Assembly: GCA_019321725.1 (NCBI GenBank)
Contig: CM033120.1
Location: 6,887,694 to 6,951,693, forward strand
Direction of reading: 5' to 3'
Source: Paulownia fortunei
Lineage: Eukaryota; Streptophyta; Magnoliopsida; Lamiales; Paulowniaceae
DNA: 64,000 bases
Below the pieces are notes generated by a model that did not search any database, was not told where the DNA came from, and saw only the letters and a list, made by a program, of their open reading frames with translations. How positions within the stretch are numbered: position 1 is the stretch's first letter; each line of letters begins with the position of its first letter. Shown in pieces: positions 48,744 through 58,980 of this stretch. The translations under genes were made by a program, and so were the position numbers.

Positions 48744-48783
48744 TGTCATAGTATTGTTCGGTGTGCCAATTAGATTAGGCATC
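48744..48783 (+). repeat. Copia-B-family LTR start (truncated)
   Basis: TGTCATAGTATTG.. through GCCAATTAGATTAGGCATC matches the first 40 bp of the 5' LTR at 32035. Similarity stops at 48783, where Gypsy-E sequence begins. The 3' part of an LTR of this family resumes at 50172. Confidence 0.75.
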
Positions 48784-49694
48784 TGTGCATATTTTGATAT
48801 ATTTTTTATCAAATCCTTTATACTTTTCTTACTTTATTCTTGTTAGTATTCTTATTTTATTAATGTTTTGTGTTAGGGAATCAATGAATATAAAAAGATC
48901 AAAAGAAGCATGTTTCCAAACTTGTTCAGTTTTTGTATTTTGAGCATAACTTTATGATCAAACGCCTTATGTACTTGAAGCTTATTTCATTTGAAAGCCA
49001 AGAGATAGAAGTACAACTTTTCTGTTGGAAGCTTAGCCCAATTTAGTCTATATTATAGCAAAAAATTCATCCAAGTGGTTGCATAAAATGGATCACCAAA
49101 ATTCGGATCAGAGTTGAGCCAGTATTGACTTATTTGACCAATTGGGTCATATCTCTCATGCCCAAATTTATTTTGGGCTGAAATTGGGATATATTATATA
49201 CAAGAGATAAGTAAACAAGTTTGATTAAGACCAGCTGATGAGAAAATGTGTCAAAATAATAAAAATATAGGCTGCAATTTTTTGTTGTTGTTAAAGGATG
49301 GCTCTTGGATGTGATTTGGTAATTTAGTCATATCTACTTCATCTGATAGCTAAATTTGACAAATGATATATGAAAATATATCAGCACCAAAAGATCTACA
49401 ATTTTTGTTCTTTACTCATCATCAAAATCTTGGCTGACCTAAAAATGCAATTAAATTTATTATGTGAGCACTTGGTGTAACACCTTACCAACTCTTGGCA
49501 ACTAGCATACCAATTGATTAACCCCTCCATTATTTGTTTGGCCTCTAGCTTACTCCAATTACTATAAATAGGCCATGTATTATGCTTGTAAGAGAATTCT
49601 TCAAGCAACTTCCCTGTGGATCGACCTCGAACTCACGATAAATTTATTACTTAATACAACCTGCACTTGAGTTTGCAACTTTAAAATTATAGCA
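48784..49694 (+). repeat. Gypsy-E 5' LTR
   Basis: Starts near TGTGCATATTTTG (start not independently confirmed, because no second copy is complete). It ends AATTATAGCA and contains CTGTGGATCGACCTCGAAC near the end. The end section matches the reverse complement of 63764-64000. Confidence 0.7.
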
Positions 49695-49700
49695 AGTCTT

Positions 49701-49717
49701 TGGCGTTGTTGCCGGGG
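49701..49717 (+). other. Gypsy-E primer-binding site (tRNA-Asp)
   Basis: TGGCGTTGTTGCCGGGG lies 6 bases after the LTR and has one change from the plant tRNA-Asp complement. Confidence 0.85.
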
Positions 49718-49894
49718 AGGGTAAGGTAATTATTTAGGTTTGTTAATATTTTTTCTTTGTAAATATAGTTTGTTTATTTTCTTTATGGATATATGGATAT
49801 ATGGTATCGTAGTTATAATTCTCGGGGTTTAGTTAGAAATAATTATAAAACTTTGTTTGGAAATTTGTTTGAATCATCTCCACACGCTTCCACC

Positions 49895-50171
49895 ATGACT
49901 GAAAATAAAAGTGTCCAGGATGAAAATGAGAATCAACAGGTGCGTACCATATGTTATTACTTGCAACCTCCTTGAAATTCTTCTCCTTCTTGTTTCATTT
50001 TTGCTCTCAATGCGAATAATTTTCGATTCAAGCTAGGTATGATCTCTTTACTTCCTAATTTCCATGGTTTAGACTCTGAAAGCCCTTACTTGCATTTGAA
50101 AGAATTTGATGAAGTATGTGCCAGTTTTGATGATCAAACTTGCACAAATGAGATTGTTAAGTTCAAATTTG
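49895..50171 (+). pseudogene. Gypsy-E Gag, N-terminal fragment
   Basis: The likely start is the ATG at 49895 (MTENKSVQDENENQQVRTIC). YYLQPP and an in-frame TGA at 49973 follow, then the same frame continues (FALNANNFRFKLGMISLLPN, FHGLDSESPYLHLKEFDEVC, NEIVKFKF). This is the start of Gag in Tat/Athila relatives. It ends at about residue 93, where DNA of a copia LTR begins (EDKEGK onward). The open frame 50039-50236 is therefore chimeric. Gypsy-F has the equivalent region at 63277-63540. Confidence 0.82.
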
Positions 50172-50803
50172 AAGATAAGGAAGGAAAGATTTGGATACCT
50201 AATGGGATTAAGTCAAAGACTACCTTGCGCATATAAAGAAACAAGAGGGCGAAAATTTCACTCGCACTCCAAATTTTTAGCCACCACTTCTTCTCCATCT
50301 CTTATGTTTTATCTTATGTTTCTTCTCCAAGAATAGTTATTCCATCAAAAAAGGTTCCATCCCTTTTTGATAAACGTTCAATTCTTTTAATCACTTATTG
50401 ATTTAAGAATTATTCTTTACTACCAAATTAGACTAGAAATAAGAAGACTAAATTCACTAGCAAGGATTTAATGCTAGTAGGTTTGCTCGAAGTGTGGATA
50501 TCGTTGGAGGACCTACACTTGGAGTTATTGGTGAATCTTTTTGGGAGATCCAATGTAGGATTTCGTATGGAGTTTAAGGAATTTAAATTCCTTTATACCC
50601 TTCATCAATCGGATAGCTTGAAAGGTATAACCTCGTGAAGCTAAGTTGTTTAATTTTATTAAGCGAACAATGAGAAATGCAAACCAAAAATTGCATCGAA
50701 TCTGTGATTGGCTTTTATACATGTGATGTATGATTTTATTTCAATTGTTGAAAAATTTTAAATTTCTACTGCGTATGCTATCCACGATTTTGCAAACCCA
50801 ACA
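50172..50803 (+). repeat. Copia-B-family LTR, 3' part (5' LTR of Copia-C)
   Basis: From GATAAGGAAGG.. this aligns with 56933-57570, and it ends TTGCAAACCCAACA just before a PBS, in the manner of the Copia-B LTR end at 34193. The first ~1.5 kb of the LTR is absent or replaced by Gypsy-E. Confidence 0.75.
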
Positions 50804-50804
50804 G

Positions 50805-50817
50805 TGATATTAGAGTC
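50805..50817 (+). other. Copia-C primer-binding site (mutated)
   Basis: TGATATTAGAGTC, two changes from the initiator tRNA-Met complement, one base after the LTR end. Confidence 0.65.
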
Positions 50818-52341
50818 ATTACTTTTGCGAAAATATGCATGAGTTTTTCATATGATGAAAATTATTTTTAAATTGTGTTTTTGTTTGGAAATTTAAATTC
50901 TAGAATTTTCTGCATGATTTTAAAATGTTTAAATTTGTCTGACATGAAATTGAAAAAAAATCTGAAACTTGCGTTATAGTGCCACAGAGGATAGAGGACA
51001 CGACACATGTTGGAAAATTTCCCAAGGCCACAATACTGCCTAGTGGCGCCACTACCTGGTGGGGTAATTTTCTAGGCAGCAAATTATTTGCTGCCCGTTT
51101 CGTGTCATGTGCAAAAAGATATGATTTTTTGATCATGTAAAGATTAGATTAGGCATGTGTGGGAAGGATGAACATGGAGCCTAGACTGTTTAAATATTAT
51201 GTGATGGTTTTAATGCTTTTGGATTTTTGATAAAATGAGGCCTACAAGTCTCACCTTTTTTCTATTTTTATCTCTAAATGTAAATTCCATCTTACTCCAT
51301 TGCACCTCCCCTTGGAAAAAATTCCAAGGTTTCTTGTCAACCAAAACTCCAAGGTTTCTTATTAGGATAAACAACTCTAATAAGAGTAGAATTAGGATGG
51401 TGATGTCTTCTTTTGTTTTTGGTTGACAAGAAGGAGCAAGGTGGGGAAAAGCAAGAAATTAAGGCCCATGAATGTATGGGTGATACATTCATGTAATAGA
51501 TAGGATTTATTATCATTTTAATTATTACACTTAGATTGACCATTGATCTACTTTGACTCGAGTGGATTGCATAGGATAAAGGCCCATAATCATCCCATTA
51601 TGTATGTATTGCAGATGCAAGCATAGGTTAATTTAATGCTTTCCTATTATTATGCTTGCAATCATAGGAATAGTGTAACTATAAATAAACAACATAATAA
51701 AATAATGAGGTATTCGTAAAATAGAACCCTTACTTAGAAATGTTCTATATTTAAAGATTTTTTTAAGTAAACTCTATATCAAGCGTAAATGGGCAATATT
51801 AGGTTGGGCCCAATCGTTGGAATGTGCAACGCTGCCACACTTTTATCCATTGGCCACGAGTCGTGGAATGTGCTAAGTGGAGGTAATTATTGTGACCAGT
51901 ACTACCATAGAGATGCCCATGGGATATGAGGGCTAAGGGTGTTGGCCACGAGTTGTAGAACATACTTTAGTTGTCTTACTCACATAGACATTTGATGGGA
52001 AACATTTGAAACTTAGTACTTTATGGGCTCATAAAATTGGAGTGTATAGGAAGTAGTGAGGCAAAATAGCTTGAGGGTTGCATTGGGATGCAATTGCTAA
52101 TGTGTTAGTTATCCTTTTAATTTTATCATATGGGCTTATAAATTTAAGGTGTATGATAAGGTTAAATGGACTTCAAGCCCACTAAGAAATATGATTTTCC
52201 AAATATTCATCTAGATGATGATGGTATTCGATTAAAATAATGGGAGACATTTATGATAAAAATACTTATTATAATTAAATAAACTTTTGAATAAATGCTT
52301 AATTTTTTGCCTCGTAATTTTGTAGATAGTTGATTTACAAA
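50818..52341 (+). other. Copia-C leader
   Basis: Non-coding DNA between PBS and gag. Two GGCCACGAGT(C/T)GT(G/A)GAA stretches (about 51850 and 51940) match the Copia-B leader at 34985. The long leader seems to be a feature of this family. No ORF of note. Confidence 0.6.
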
Positions 52342-53060
52342 ATGGCTAAAAATCCACTTGCATCAATTCTTGACACTAACATACTCACTAGTCCCAATCT
52401 ACAAAGAGGGCTTATGTCCTCGATGTGACATCGCCATCAGAACCACCGATGGATGCCTCTAAGGAAGAGCTTATGGAACATTGCAAGCAAGTTAACGATG
52501 ATATGAAAGCTCGATGTTATATAATAGCATTAATGTCAAATGAGTTGCAAAGACAACATGAGGGTATGGTATATGCTATCGATTTCCACCTTAATCTAAA
52601 GGGATTGTATAGCGAACATACAAGACAGGATAGATACCAAGTATCTAAGGAGCTCTTTCGATGTTGTATGACACAATAATTTTTGGTTCATGACTATGGA
52701 CTGAAGATGATAGCCTTGATCAAGAGACTCGAGTCCTTTGGAGTCATTAGGACAATGAACTCTATGTAGATCTCATGCTATAGTCTTTTCCACCTTCGTT
52801 TGATTCCTTTGTGGTAAACTTCAACAAGCATAAAATGGAGACTAGCCTTGCTAAGGTGGTCAACATGTTTGAAGATAGCTGAATCCATGATGAAGAAAGA
52901 GAAGCTTGTCTTACTCATTGGCTCTTCATCTCTATCTAAGATTAAAAAGTCAAAGGAAGGGAAGAAGAATGGTTCTTCTAAGAAGGCTAAGGGTTTGAAG
53001 GCCTTCGGTGGAGTGAGAAAAGGTTCCAAAGCTGATGAACAAGTATGTTGCAAGTTGCCA
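52342..53060 (+). pseudogene. Copia-C Gag
   Basis: Starts MAKNPLASILDTNILTSPNL at 52342. A frame break then joins to the open frame 52425-52679 (MDASKEELMEHCKQVNDDMK, RCYIIALMSNELQRQHEGMV, ending LFRCCMTQ). It continues with IALIKRLESFGVI-type sequence near 52710 and NFNKHKMETSLAKVVNMFED near 52819. A Lys-rich tail and no clear CCHC follow. A deletion removes the segment after TSPNL that normally contains a DWxRNL motif. This matches Copia-B Gag where both are present. Confidence 0.75.
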
Positions 53061-53628
53061 GAAAAGTTTTGGTATGTTCTTTGTTGAACTTAACCTTTCG
53101 GTTAATGATGTTTCTTGGGTATTAGATACTGGCTATTGTGCTCATCTACGCTATGATTTGCAAGTGATGACAAGAAGCAGGGAGCTGAGTAGGGGAGAGC
53201 AGATCTTGAGGCTTAGGAATAGAGTAAAAGTTACTGGATTAGCTATAAGAACTATCTACTTAGAGTTAGGAGATGGAAGTAGGATAGTTTTAAATTCTTG
53301 TCTTTATGTTCCTGAACTACTAAAGAACAACATCTCTATTCCTATTTTAGAGAGAGAGGGTTATTATTATTCAATAAACGATAGAAATTATTTCATTTAT
53401 TGTGGTTCTTCTTTAGTTCATATTGGGGCATTGGCTAATAACTTATATACTATCCAACATAAATATATCATATTGCATATTCAACAAAGTAAAAACATAT
53501 ATCATAGTTCTAGATACTTGTGGCATGCTAGATTGGGTCATATCTCTAAGAAGAGAATAAAAAAGTTAGCTAACTTGATTGACCTTACGGACTTGCAAGA
53601 GATGCTGAGCATACTGCAAATCTTATGA
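53035..53628 (+). pseudogene. Copia-C protease and pre-integrase
   Basis: A 197-residue open frame and the longest surviving copia piece. It has NDVSWVLDTGYCAHLRYDLQ with the catalytic DTG intact, LRLRNRVKVTGLAIRTIYLE, LNSCLYVPELLKNNISIPIL, and the pre-integrase motif LWHARLGHISKKRIKKLANL at about residues 161-180. It is followed by stops. Protease processes Gag-Pol; the pre-integrase region carries the HHCC zinc site, of which only the His part is in this frame. Confidence 0.85.
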
Positions 53629-55352
53629 ATTTGATCTATATGGATATATACGAGCCACTAAGAGTTAGTGCCTAAGAAAACTACTACTATTTTATTACCT
53701 TTACTGATGTTTACTCTAGGTATAGGTATGTGTATCTTCTGAGATACAAGTGTGAAGTCTTTGAAAGGTTCAAAGACTTTAGGCATGAATTAGAGAAATA
53801 AACTGGGGATTATCTCGTAGTGGACTATACTTGCAACTCTATAGTTAAATAGGGTTGCTGAGTGTAGGAACCGAACATTGTTGGATATTGTTGGGTCCAT
53901 GATGAGTGTCGCTGGGATTTCTCTTTCATTCTGGGGCTATATTTTGGAATCAGCTGCATTTCTATTAAATAGAGTGCTAAGTCGGTGCCCAAAACACCAT
54001 ATGAGATGTGGTGTGGCAAGATCTCTTCTTATAAATACCTTACGATATGGGGTTGCCCTACTTATATGAAGTAGCTAATGGGAGATAAGCTAGATGTTAG
54101 ATCTACCTGATGCAATTTTGTGGGGTATCCAAAGGAATCTATTGGATATTATATCTATGACCCTCGGAATAAAAAAGGTGTTTGCTTCGAGGAATGCTAC
54201 CTTCCTTGAGAAGAAGTTTCTATTAGATAGAAAATGCGAGGTTGTAGAAATTGAAGAAATTTATGAACCACAAAGCATCCCACAAGAGACAATAGTGCCA
54301 GAACCACTAACAACTAGCACTTCTATCACACAGCCTCCTAGGAGATCTAAAAGGATCTGAAGGCCACCTCAGAGGTATGGTCTTTTATTAGAGAACAACA
54401 AGGAGGAGCATTCTTTGGATAGTGATACAACGAATTATGGAGAAATAATGTCTAACATCGATACAAAAAGATAGCTAGAGGCCATGCAAACCAAAATGGA
54501 TTCCATGTACTTTAACAAGGTATGGACCTTAGTAGACCCACCATAGGATATTGTACTTATTGGCTACAAATGGGTCTACAAGCAAAAGTTTGGAGTAGAT
54601 GGAGAGGTAATGACCTATAAGACACGACTGGTTGTGAAAGGTTACAATCAAAGACAATGAGTCGACTATGAGGAAACCTTTTCACCAATGGCTATATTAA
54701 AATACATTCTGATATTGCTTGTTATATTCGCATATTATGACTTTGAGATATGATGACCATATTCCTCAATGAGAATATTGAGAAGAGATCTATATGAGGC
54801 AGCTAGGGAGCTTTATATCCAATGGGAACATGTAACAAGTTTTCAAACTCAAGAAATCCATAAATAGACTCACACAAGCTTCCTTAAGCTAGAACCTCCT
54901 ATTCAATAAGGTAATCAAATTGTTTGGTTTCCTCAAGAATCTAAATGAGCCCTGTGTGTAAAACAAAGTTAGTAAGAGCATGGTGACGTTTGTTGTCCTT
55001 TACATTGATGCCATCCTACACATTAGAAATGATGTAGGGATATTGTAGTCAATGAAGGCTTGGTTGTCTACTCAATTCTCCATGAAGAATTTGGGAGAAG
55101 CATCTTACATCGTGGGGATTAAGATCTATAAAGAAATATACAAGAAGATGATTGGACTATCCTGATCCACATACATAGATGCTAAAAGTATTTATCACGG
55201 AAAAGTCCAAGAGAAGATTCTTACCTATGAGTCATGGTGTTTCTCTTTCGAAGTCAATGTCCCCAAAAACTCGAGAAGAAAGAGAAAGAATGACCCGCAT
55301 GCCATATGCATCCATTGTTGGAAGCATTATGTATGTTACGCTATGTACAAGG
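53629..55352 (+). pseudogene. Copia-C integrase and RT
   Basis: Integrase is readable in pieces: a first-Asp region near 53640, YKCEVFERFKDF at about 53748, then an internal deletion of the core, and RTLLDIVGSMMSVAGISLSF (about 53871-53930) followed by WGYILESAAFLLNRVLSRCP. The FASRNATFLEKKFLLDRKCE block is at 54181-54240. RT begins at about 54480 (EAMQTKMDSMYFNKVW) and has LYIDAILHIRND at about 54997-55032 in place of YVDD, so the second catalytic aspartate is Ala. The last part (MLKVFITEKS, VSLSKSMSPKTREERERMTR, MPYASIVGSIMYVTLCTRP) ends at 55352. Many stops. Confidence 0.8.
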
Positions 55353-56355
55353 CCTGAAAATCCCTAGTGATTTCTAATCATATGTCCCTAGTGATTTCTA
55401 TTGTGATTTTGCAACTAAAAATCCTTCTTTTGTGAATTATAAGACATAAATAATATCCTAACATGTTTAGTACTAGAAGCTTTAGAAATAATAAACCATA
55501 AAAAAATTCAAGAATTGAAATAAAAAACATGAGTTAAGCTCACCTATGCATAATTTTAAGCATCTACTTACTCTTCCCTTACTTCCCTTACTTCCCTTTG
55601 CTTCCTTCACTTTTTCTTTACTTGGAATCACTTGAGAGCAACTTATAAAATTCAATATGGAGGTTTGAAAGGTGAAATAGCTCAGAAAATGGTTTTTGGT
55701 CATGGTTCAATGCTTAGAAAAGAAGAAAACTTGAGGTGGTAGCTTGAGGTGTCAACTGGTAGTTCAAATATGATATTATACAACTCTAATCTAGTGTTTC
55801 TCAATATTTATTTATCTATTTAAAACCTATTTTAATTATCGTACGATCGGATAATAAATTCTACCCTAATTGTTTAACCGATCATTCGATTTCTAAATCG
55901 ATTGACATCCGATTCTTAAATGATTGTCTAGTTTGTATTTTAAAAATCATATGCACATATGGACCTTATAATATGATACTTAAATCATATTATATCATTT
56001 CCAATATCCCAAGTATGTTAATTTATGGATGTTTATTTTTAAAACACCTTGATCTAATTAAATCAAATTATATAAGCTTACTAGTAACACATTTAACACT
56101 TCCAAAATTATAACATATAACCTATAATATTCAATATATTGACCAATCTATTCTTTTTTTATTTATCTAAATGTAGAATTACTTAATTAGGTTATAAGAA
56201 TTCATCCACTAATATTATGTGATAGCATTAGAGGTCTAACAATTAAGAATGCTATATAAGATACCATGTAAATGTTAATGCAAATTAGCATATAAGTAGC
56301 ATGTAATGCATGAATTATATTGGCCAAGTGAGTAGTGTGAGGCTTGGGTATTACA
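55353..56355 (-). repeat. Fragment of a Gypsy-C-type LTR
   Basis: 55385-56355 matches 26886-27870 of the Gypsy-C LTR, ending GGGTATTACA. The first ~1.9 kb of the LTR is missing. At the left edge a 16-bp piece TCCCTAGTGATTTCTA is present twice (55361-55376 and 55385-55400), separated by 8 bp. No target-site duplication is seen. Confidence 0.8.
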
Positions 56356-57575
56356 AATTAACTTAAGCTAGAATTAATTTAAAGGGTTAAATTAATTCAT
56401 TATTTGACCTAATAATGATTAGGGGCTCATTGGAGTGAGTTAATTAATTGATTGAATCAATTAATTAGCTAGGCTTAAATTAATTTAAGGAGTCAAATTA
56501 ATTTAACCAATTAAAATAATATAATTATTCTAATTGGGCCTAATTTGATTAGGTGGCCTTTTATGGAACTAATTAATCGAATCAATTAATTAGCTAGGCT
56601 TAAGTTAATTTAAGGAGTTAAATTATTTTAACCAATTAAAATAATATGATTATTTGAATTGGGCCTAATTTTATTAGGTAGCGTTTTATGGAACCAATTA
56701 ATTAGTTGATTTAATCAATTAATTTATTGGGCTTTTTATTAATTAATAGAGATCAATTAATTAAACTTTAGTAATTAATTAAAATCACAGCCTATGGGGA
56801 TAGAGGCCCGATAAGATTCTTAATTACAAGAGTTAAAGAGTCCTAATAAATGATGGAAACATCTTTATCTTGGAGAGAAAGAATGAAGTAAGAGATAAGG
56901 AAGGAGAATGTTTTCTAATTGGATTAGGAAATGGGTGAGGATAAGGAAGAAAATAATTGGAGATCTAATGGGATCAGGTCAAAGAGCACCTTGTATATAA
57001 ATACACAAGAGGGTAAAAAATTTCACAATTGGCACTCCAAATTTTTGACCATTGATTCCTCTCCACCATTTGTATTTTGTCTTATTTTTCATCTCCAAGA
57101 AAAGTCATTTCATCAAAAAGGTTCGTCCCTTTATGATGAAAGATCAATTTTTCTAATCACTTATTAATTTAAGAAGTGTTCTTCACTCCCAAATTAGACT
57201 AGAAATAAGAAGACTAAATTCACTAGTAAGGATTTAGTGCTTGTGGATTTGGTCGAGGTGCAGATACCATTGGACTGACTACACATAGAGTTCTTGGTGA
57301 ATCTTTCTGGGAGATCCAATGAAGGAGTTTGTTTGGAGTTTAGAAAATTTGAATTACTTCATACCCTTCATCAAAAATATTACTTGAAAGGTAGAATCTC
57401 ATGAAACTACATTATTTAATTTTATTAAGTGAACAATCAGAAATGCAAACTGAAAATTGCATTAAAATTAGGATTAGCTTTTATACATGTGATGTATGCT
57501 TTTACTTTAATTATTAAAAAAATTTAAATTTTCACTGCGCATGCTATCCCGTGATTTTGCAACCCTAATATTTTT
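56356..57575 (+). repeat. Copia-B-family LTR, 3' part
   Basis: Aligns with about 33170-34193 of the Copia-B LTR and, from 56933, with 50172-50803. It has the family's ATTAATTAATT-rich stretch and ends GTGATTTTGCAACCCTAATA (the CA end is mutated). No recognisable PBS follows. Confidence 0.75.
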
Positions 57576-57596
57576 AACACGAAGAACTTCAAGAGC

Positions 57597-58620
57597 ATGT
57601 CATCTTCTAATATCCTTATATTATCTCATGAATATTATGATGACAGGAAAATTCCTACGCAAGTGCACTTAGTTGTATCGCATGATAATATGTGCATATT
57701 CATTGAAGATGAACTTATAAAAATCATGAAGGTAAGATGCCAACGGAAAATTAGACTACATACTAAGGCCAAAAGCTGACTAGACCACTAAAGATAAGAG
57801 AGAAATCTGGACAATGTGGCTAAGGATATACTATTCAAAACAACAAATAAGGTCATGTTCAGTTAAATAAAGACATAAAAGATGAGAAAAGAGATTTAGA
57901 AGAAGATTACAATGATTTGTGAAGAAAAGAACATAAGCTATCTTCAGCAATGCCGAAGTTTGAGAAATTCAAATAAAACCTGGAAATATTGGAGAATTAG
58001 ATGAGAGATTTACTGGTCTCATTAATGAGCTCGCATCATTGGACAAGGAGTATAAAAATATATGGATGGTACTTAAACTAATGAGAGTGATGCCAAAAGA
58101 ATGAGATGCCAAGGCCATTACTATAAGGGAATCAATAGATATATGAAAGATAAGGATCCACAACCTATTTGCAGACCTGAAGGCAAATGACTTTGAGATG
58201 AGAAACAAGAGTGAGCTACATCCATTAGCATCTCAGAAGATAATTATACACTTACTCCTAGATGAAACAATGGGACTATTAGTTAGAAAGTTCAAAAACT
58301 CATGAAGAATGATCGTTGAAAGAAAGGACATAGTTCAATATCAAAGAAGAAGAATCAATCCGGTTCAAATATTCAAATATGAAATTAAACAAAAACATAA
58401 TTTGTCTTACAACTGCTGGAAACCACAACACTATGCTAAAGGTTGTCCTTATCCACCCATTTAAAAGTATACTAAGGAAGAAAATAAAGAAAAAAGTGAA
58501 AGGAGAATGAAAAAATAGAAATAGAAAAGGAAAAAAAGCTTGATAGGTGAAGTAGAGACAAGTAAGAAAATGATTAAGAAAGAGTTAGATTCTTCAAGTG
58601 ATAGTGACAGTGACACTTGA
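57597..58620 (+). pseudogene. UBN2-type copia Gag, no pol attached
   Basis: Plus-strand frames give MSSSNILILSHEYYDDRKIP at 57597, then MCIFIEDELIKIMK. After a broken stretch come GNIGELDERFTGLINELASL, DKEYKN, RESIDI, HNLFADLKANDFEMRNKSEL, LLVRKFK, and a zinc-knuckle remnant YNCWKPQHYAKGCPYP. This order (DERF..LINELASL, LKANDFEMR, CCHC) matches the UBN2 Gag family of plant copia-type elements and is different from the Gag of Copia-B and Copia-C. Stops are scattered through it. The sequence ends in a Ser/Asp-rich tail (DSSSDSDSDT, stop at 58618-58620). LTR sequence of the Copia-B family lies on both sides; no protease, integrase or RT is present. Confidence 0.75.
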
Positions 58621-58651
58621 ATTAGTTGAAATAAATAATCAGCTAACTGAG

Positions 58652-58980
58652 TGTTAGAGTGGTGCTCGATGGATTAATTAGATTAACTACTTTTATATTC
58701 TTGTAATAAATATTCTTTTTCAATCAATATCAATAACTTAGGAATTTCTACGTCTTTATTTCTTTTTATTTAATTTAGATTAAGTTCATAGATCGTATAT
58801 AGCTATGCACATTATTATAATGATGAAAATATGCCTTTGCTTTTTCGATCTTAAACCATTCCAAGTCAAGAATTAGTGAGATATGACATTAATAGTTTAG
58901 TAAGACTGACACATATGATGCATGCTCGCAAGGAGAATATTGCATTTCATGAACATTAGTGTAGGGATATATTAGTGCCA
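58652..58980 (+). repeat. Copia-B-family LTR, 5' part
   Basis: TGTTAGAGTGGTGCTCG.. matches the starts of the LTRs at 32035 and (reverse) 23543. Similarity runs through the TTTCGATCTTAAACC region to about TATTAGTGCCAA, then stops. The purine tract expected just before it is weak or absent. Confidence 0.7.

Larger units (their letters stand above)
32035..48783 (+). mobile_element. Copia-B: Ty1/copia element split by Gypsy-D
   Basis: A plus-strand element with a 2159-bp 5' LTR, PBS, long leader, gag, protease and integrase up to 36262. Gypsy-D follows, and then the rest of integrase, RT and RNase H run to a purine tract and the first 40 bp of the 3' LTR at 48744. The reading SFWGY breaks at the insertion and continues after it, with GCTAT duplicated. 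The 3' LTR is cut short by Gypsy-E sequence. Stops, frameshifts and a mutated RT site show it is dead. Gag and protease wording suggests a Tork/TAR-like copia, with low certainty. Confidence 0.85.
48784..50171 (+). mobile_element. Gypsy-E: 5' end of a Tat/Athila-like element
   Basis: A plus-strand LTR of about 0.9 kb, a tRNA-Asp-type PBS and the first part of gag. The element stops abruptly at about 50172, where copia LTR sequence takes over. Gypsy-F at 60758-64000 is the same family in the opposite orientation. Everything beyond N-terminal Gag is missing. Confidence 0.8.
50804..55352 (+). mobile_element. Copia-C: internal region of a second Copia-B-family element
   Basis: PBS, a leader of about 1.5 kb, gag, protease, integrase and most of RT on the plus strand. 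All are similar to Copia-B where both survive. RT is cut at 55352 by a junction to a gypsy LTR fragment, so RNase H and the 3' end are lost. LTR sequence of the family resumes at 56356. Confidence 0.8.
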
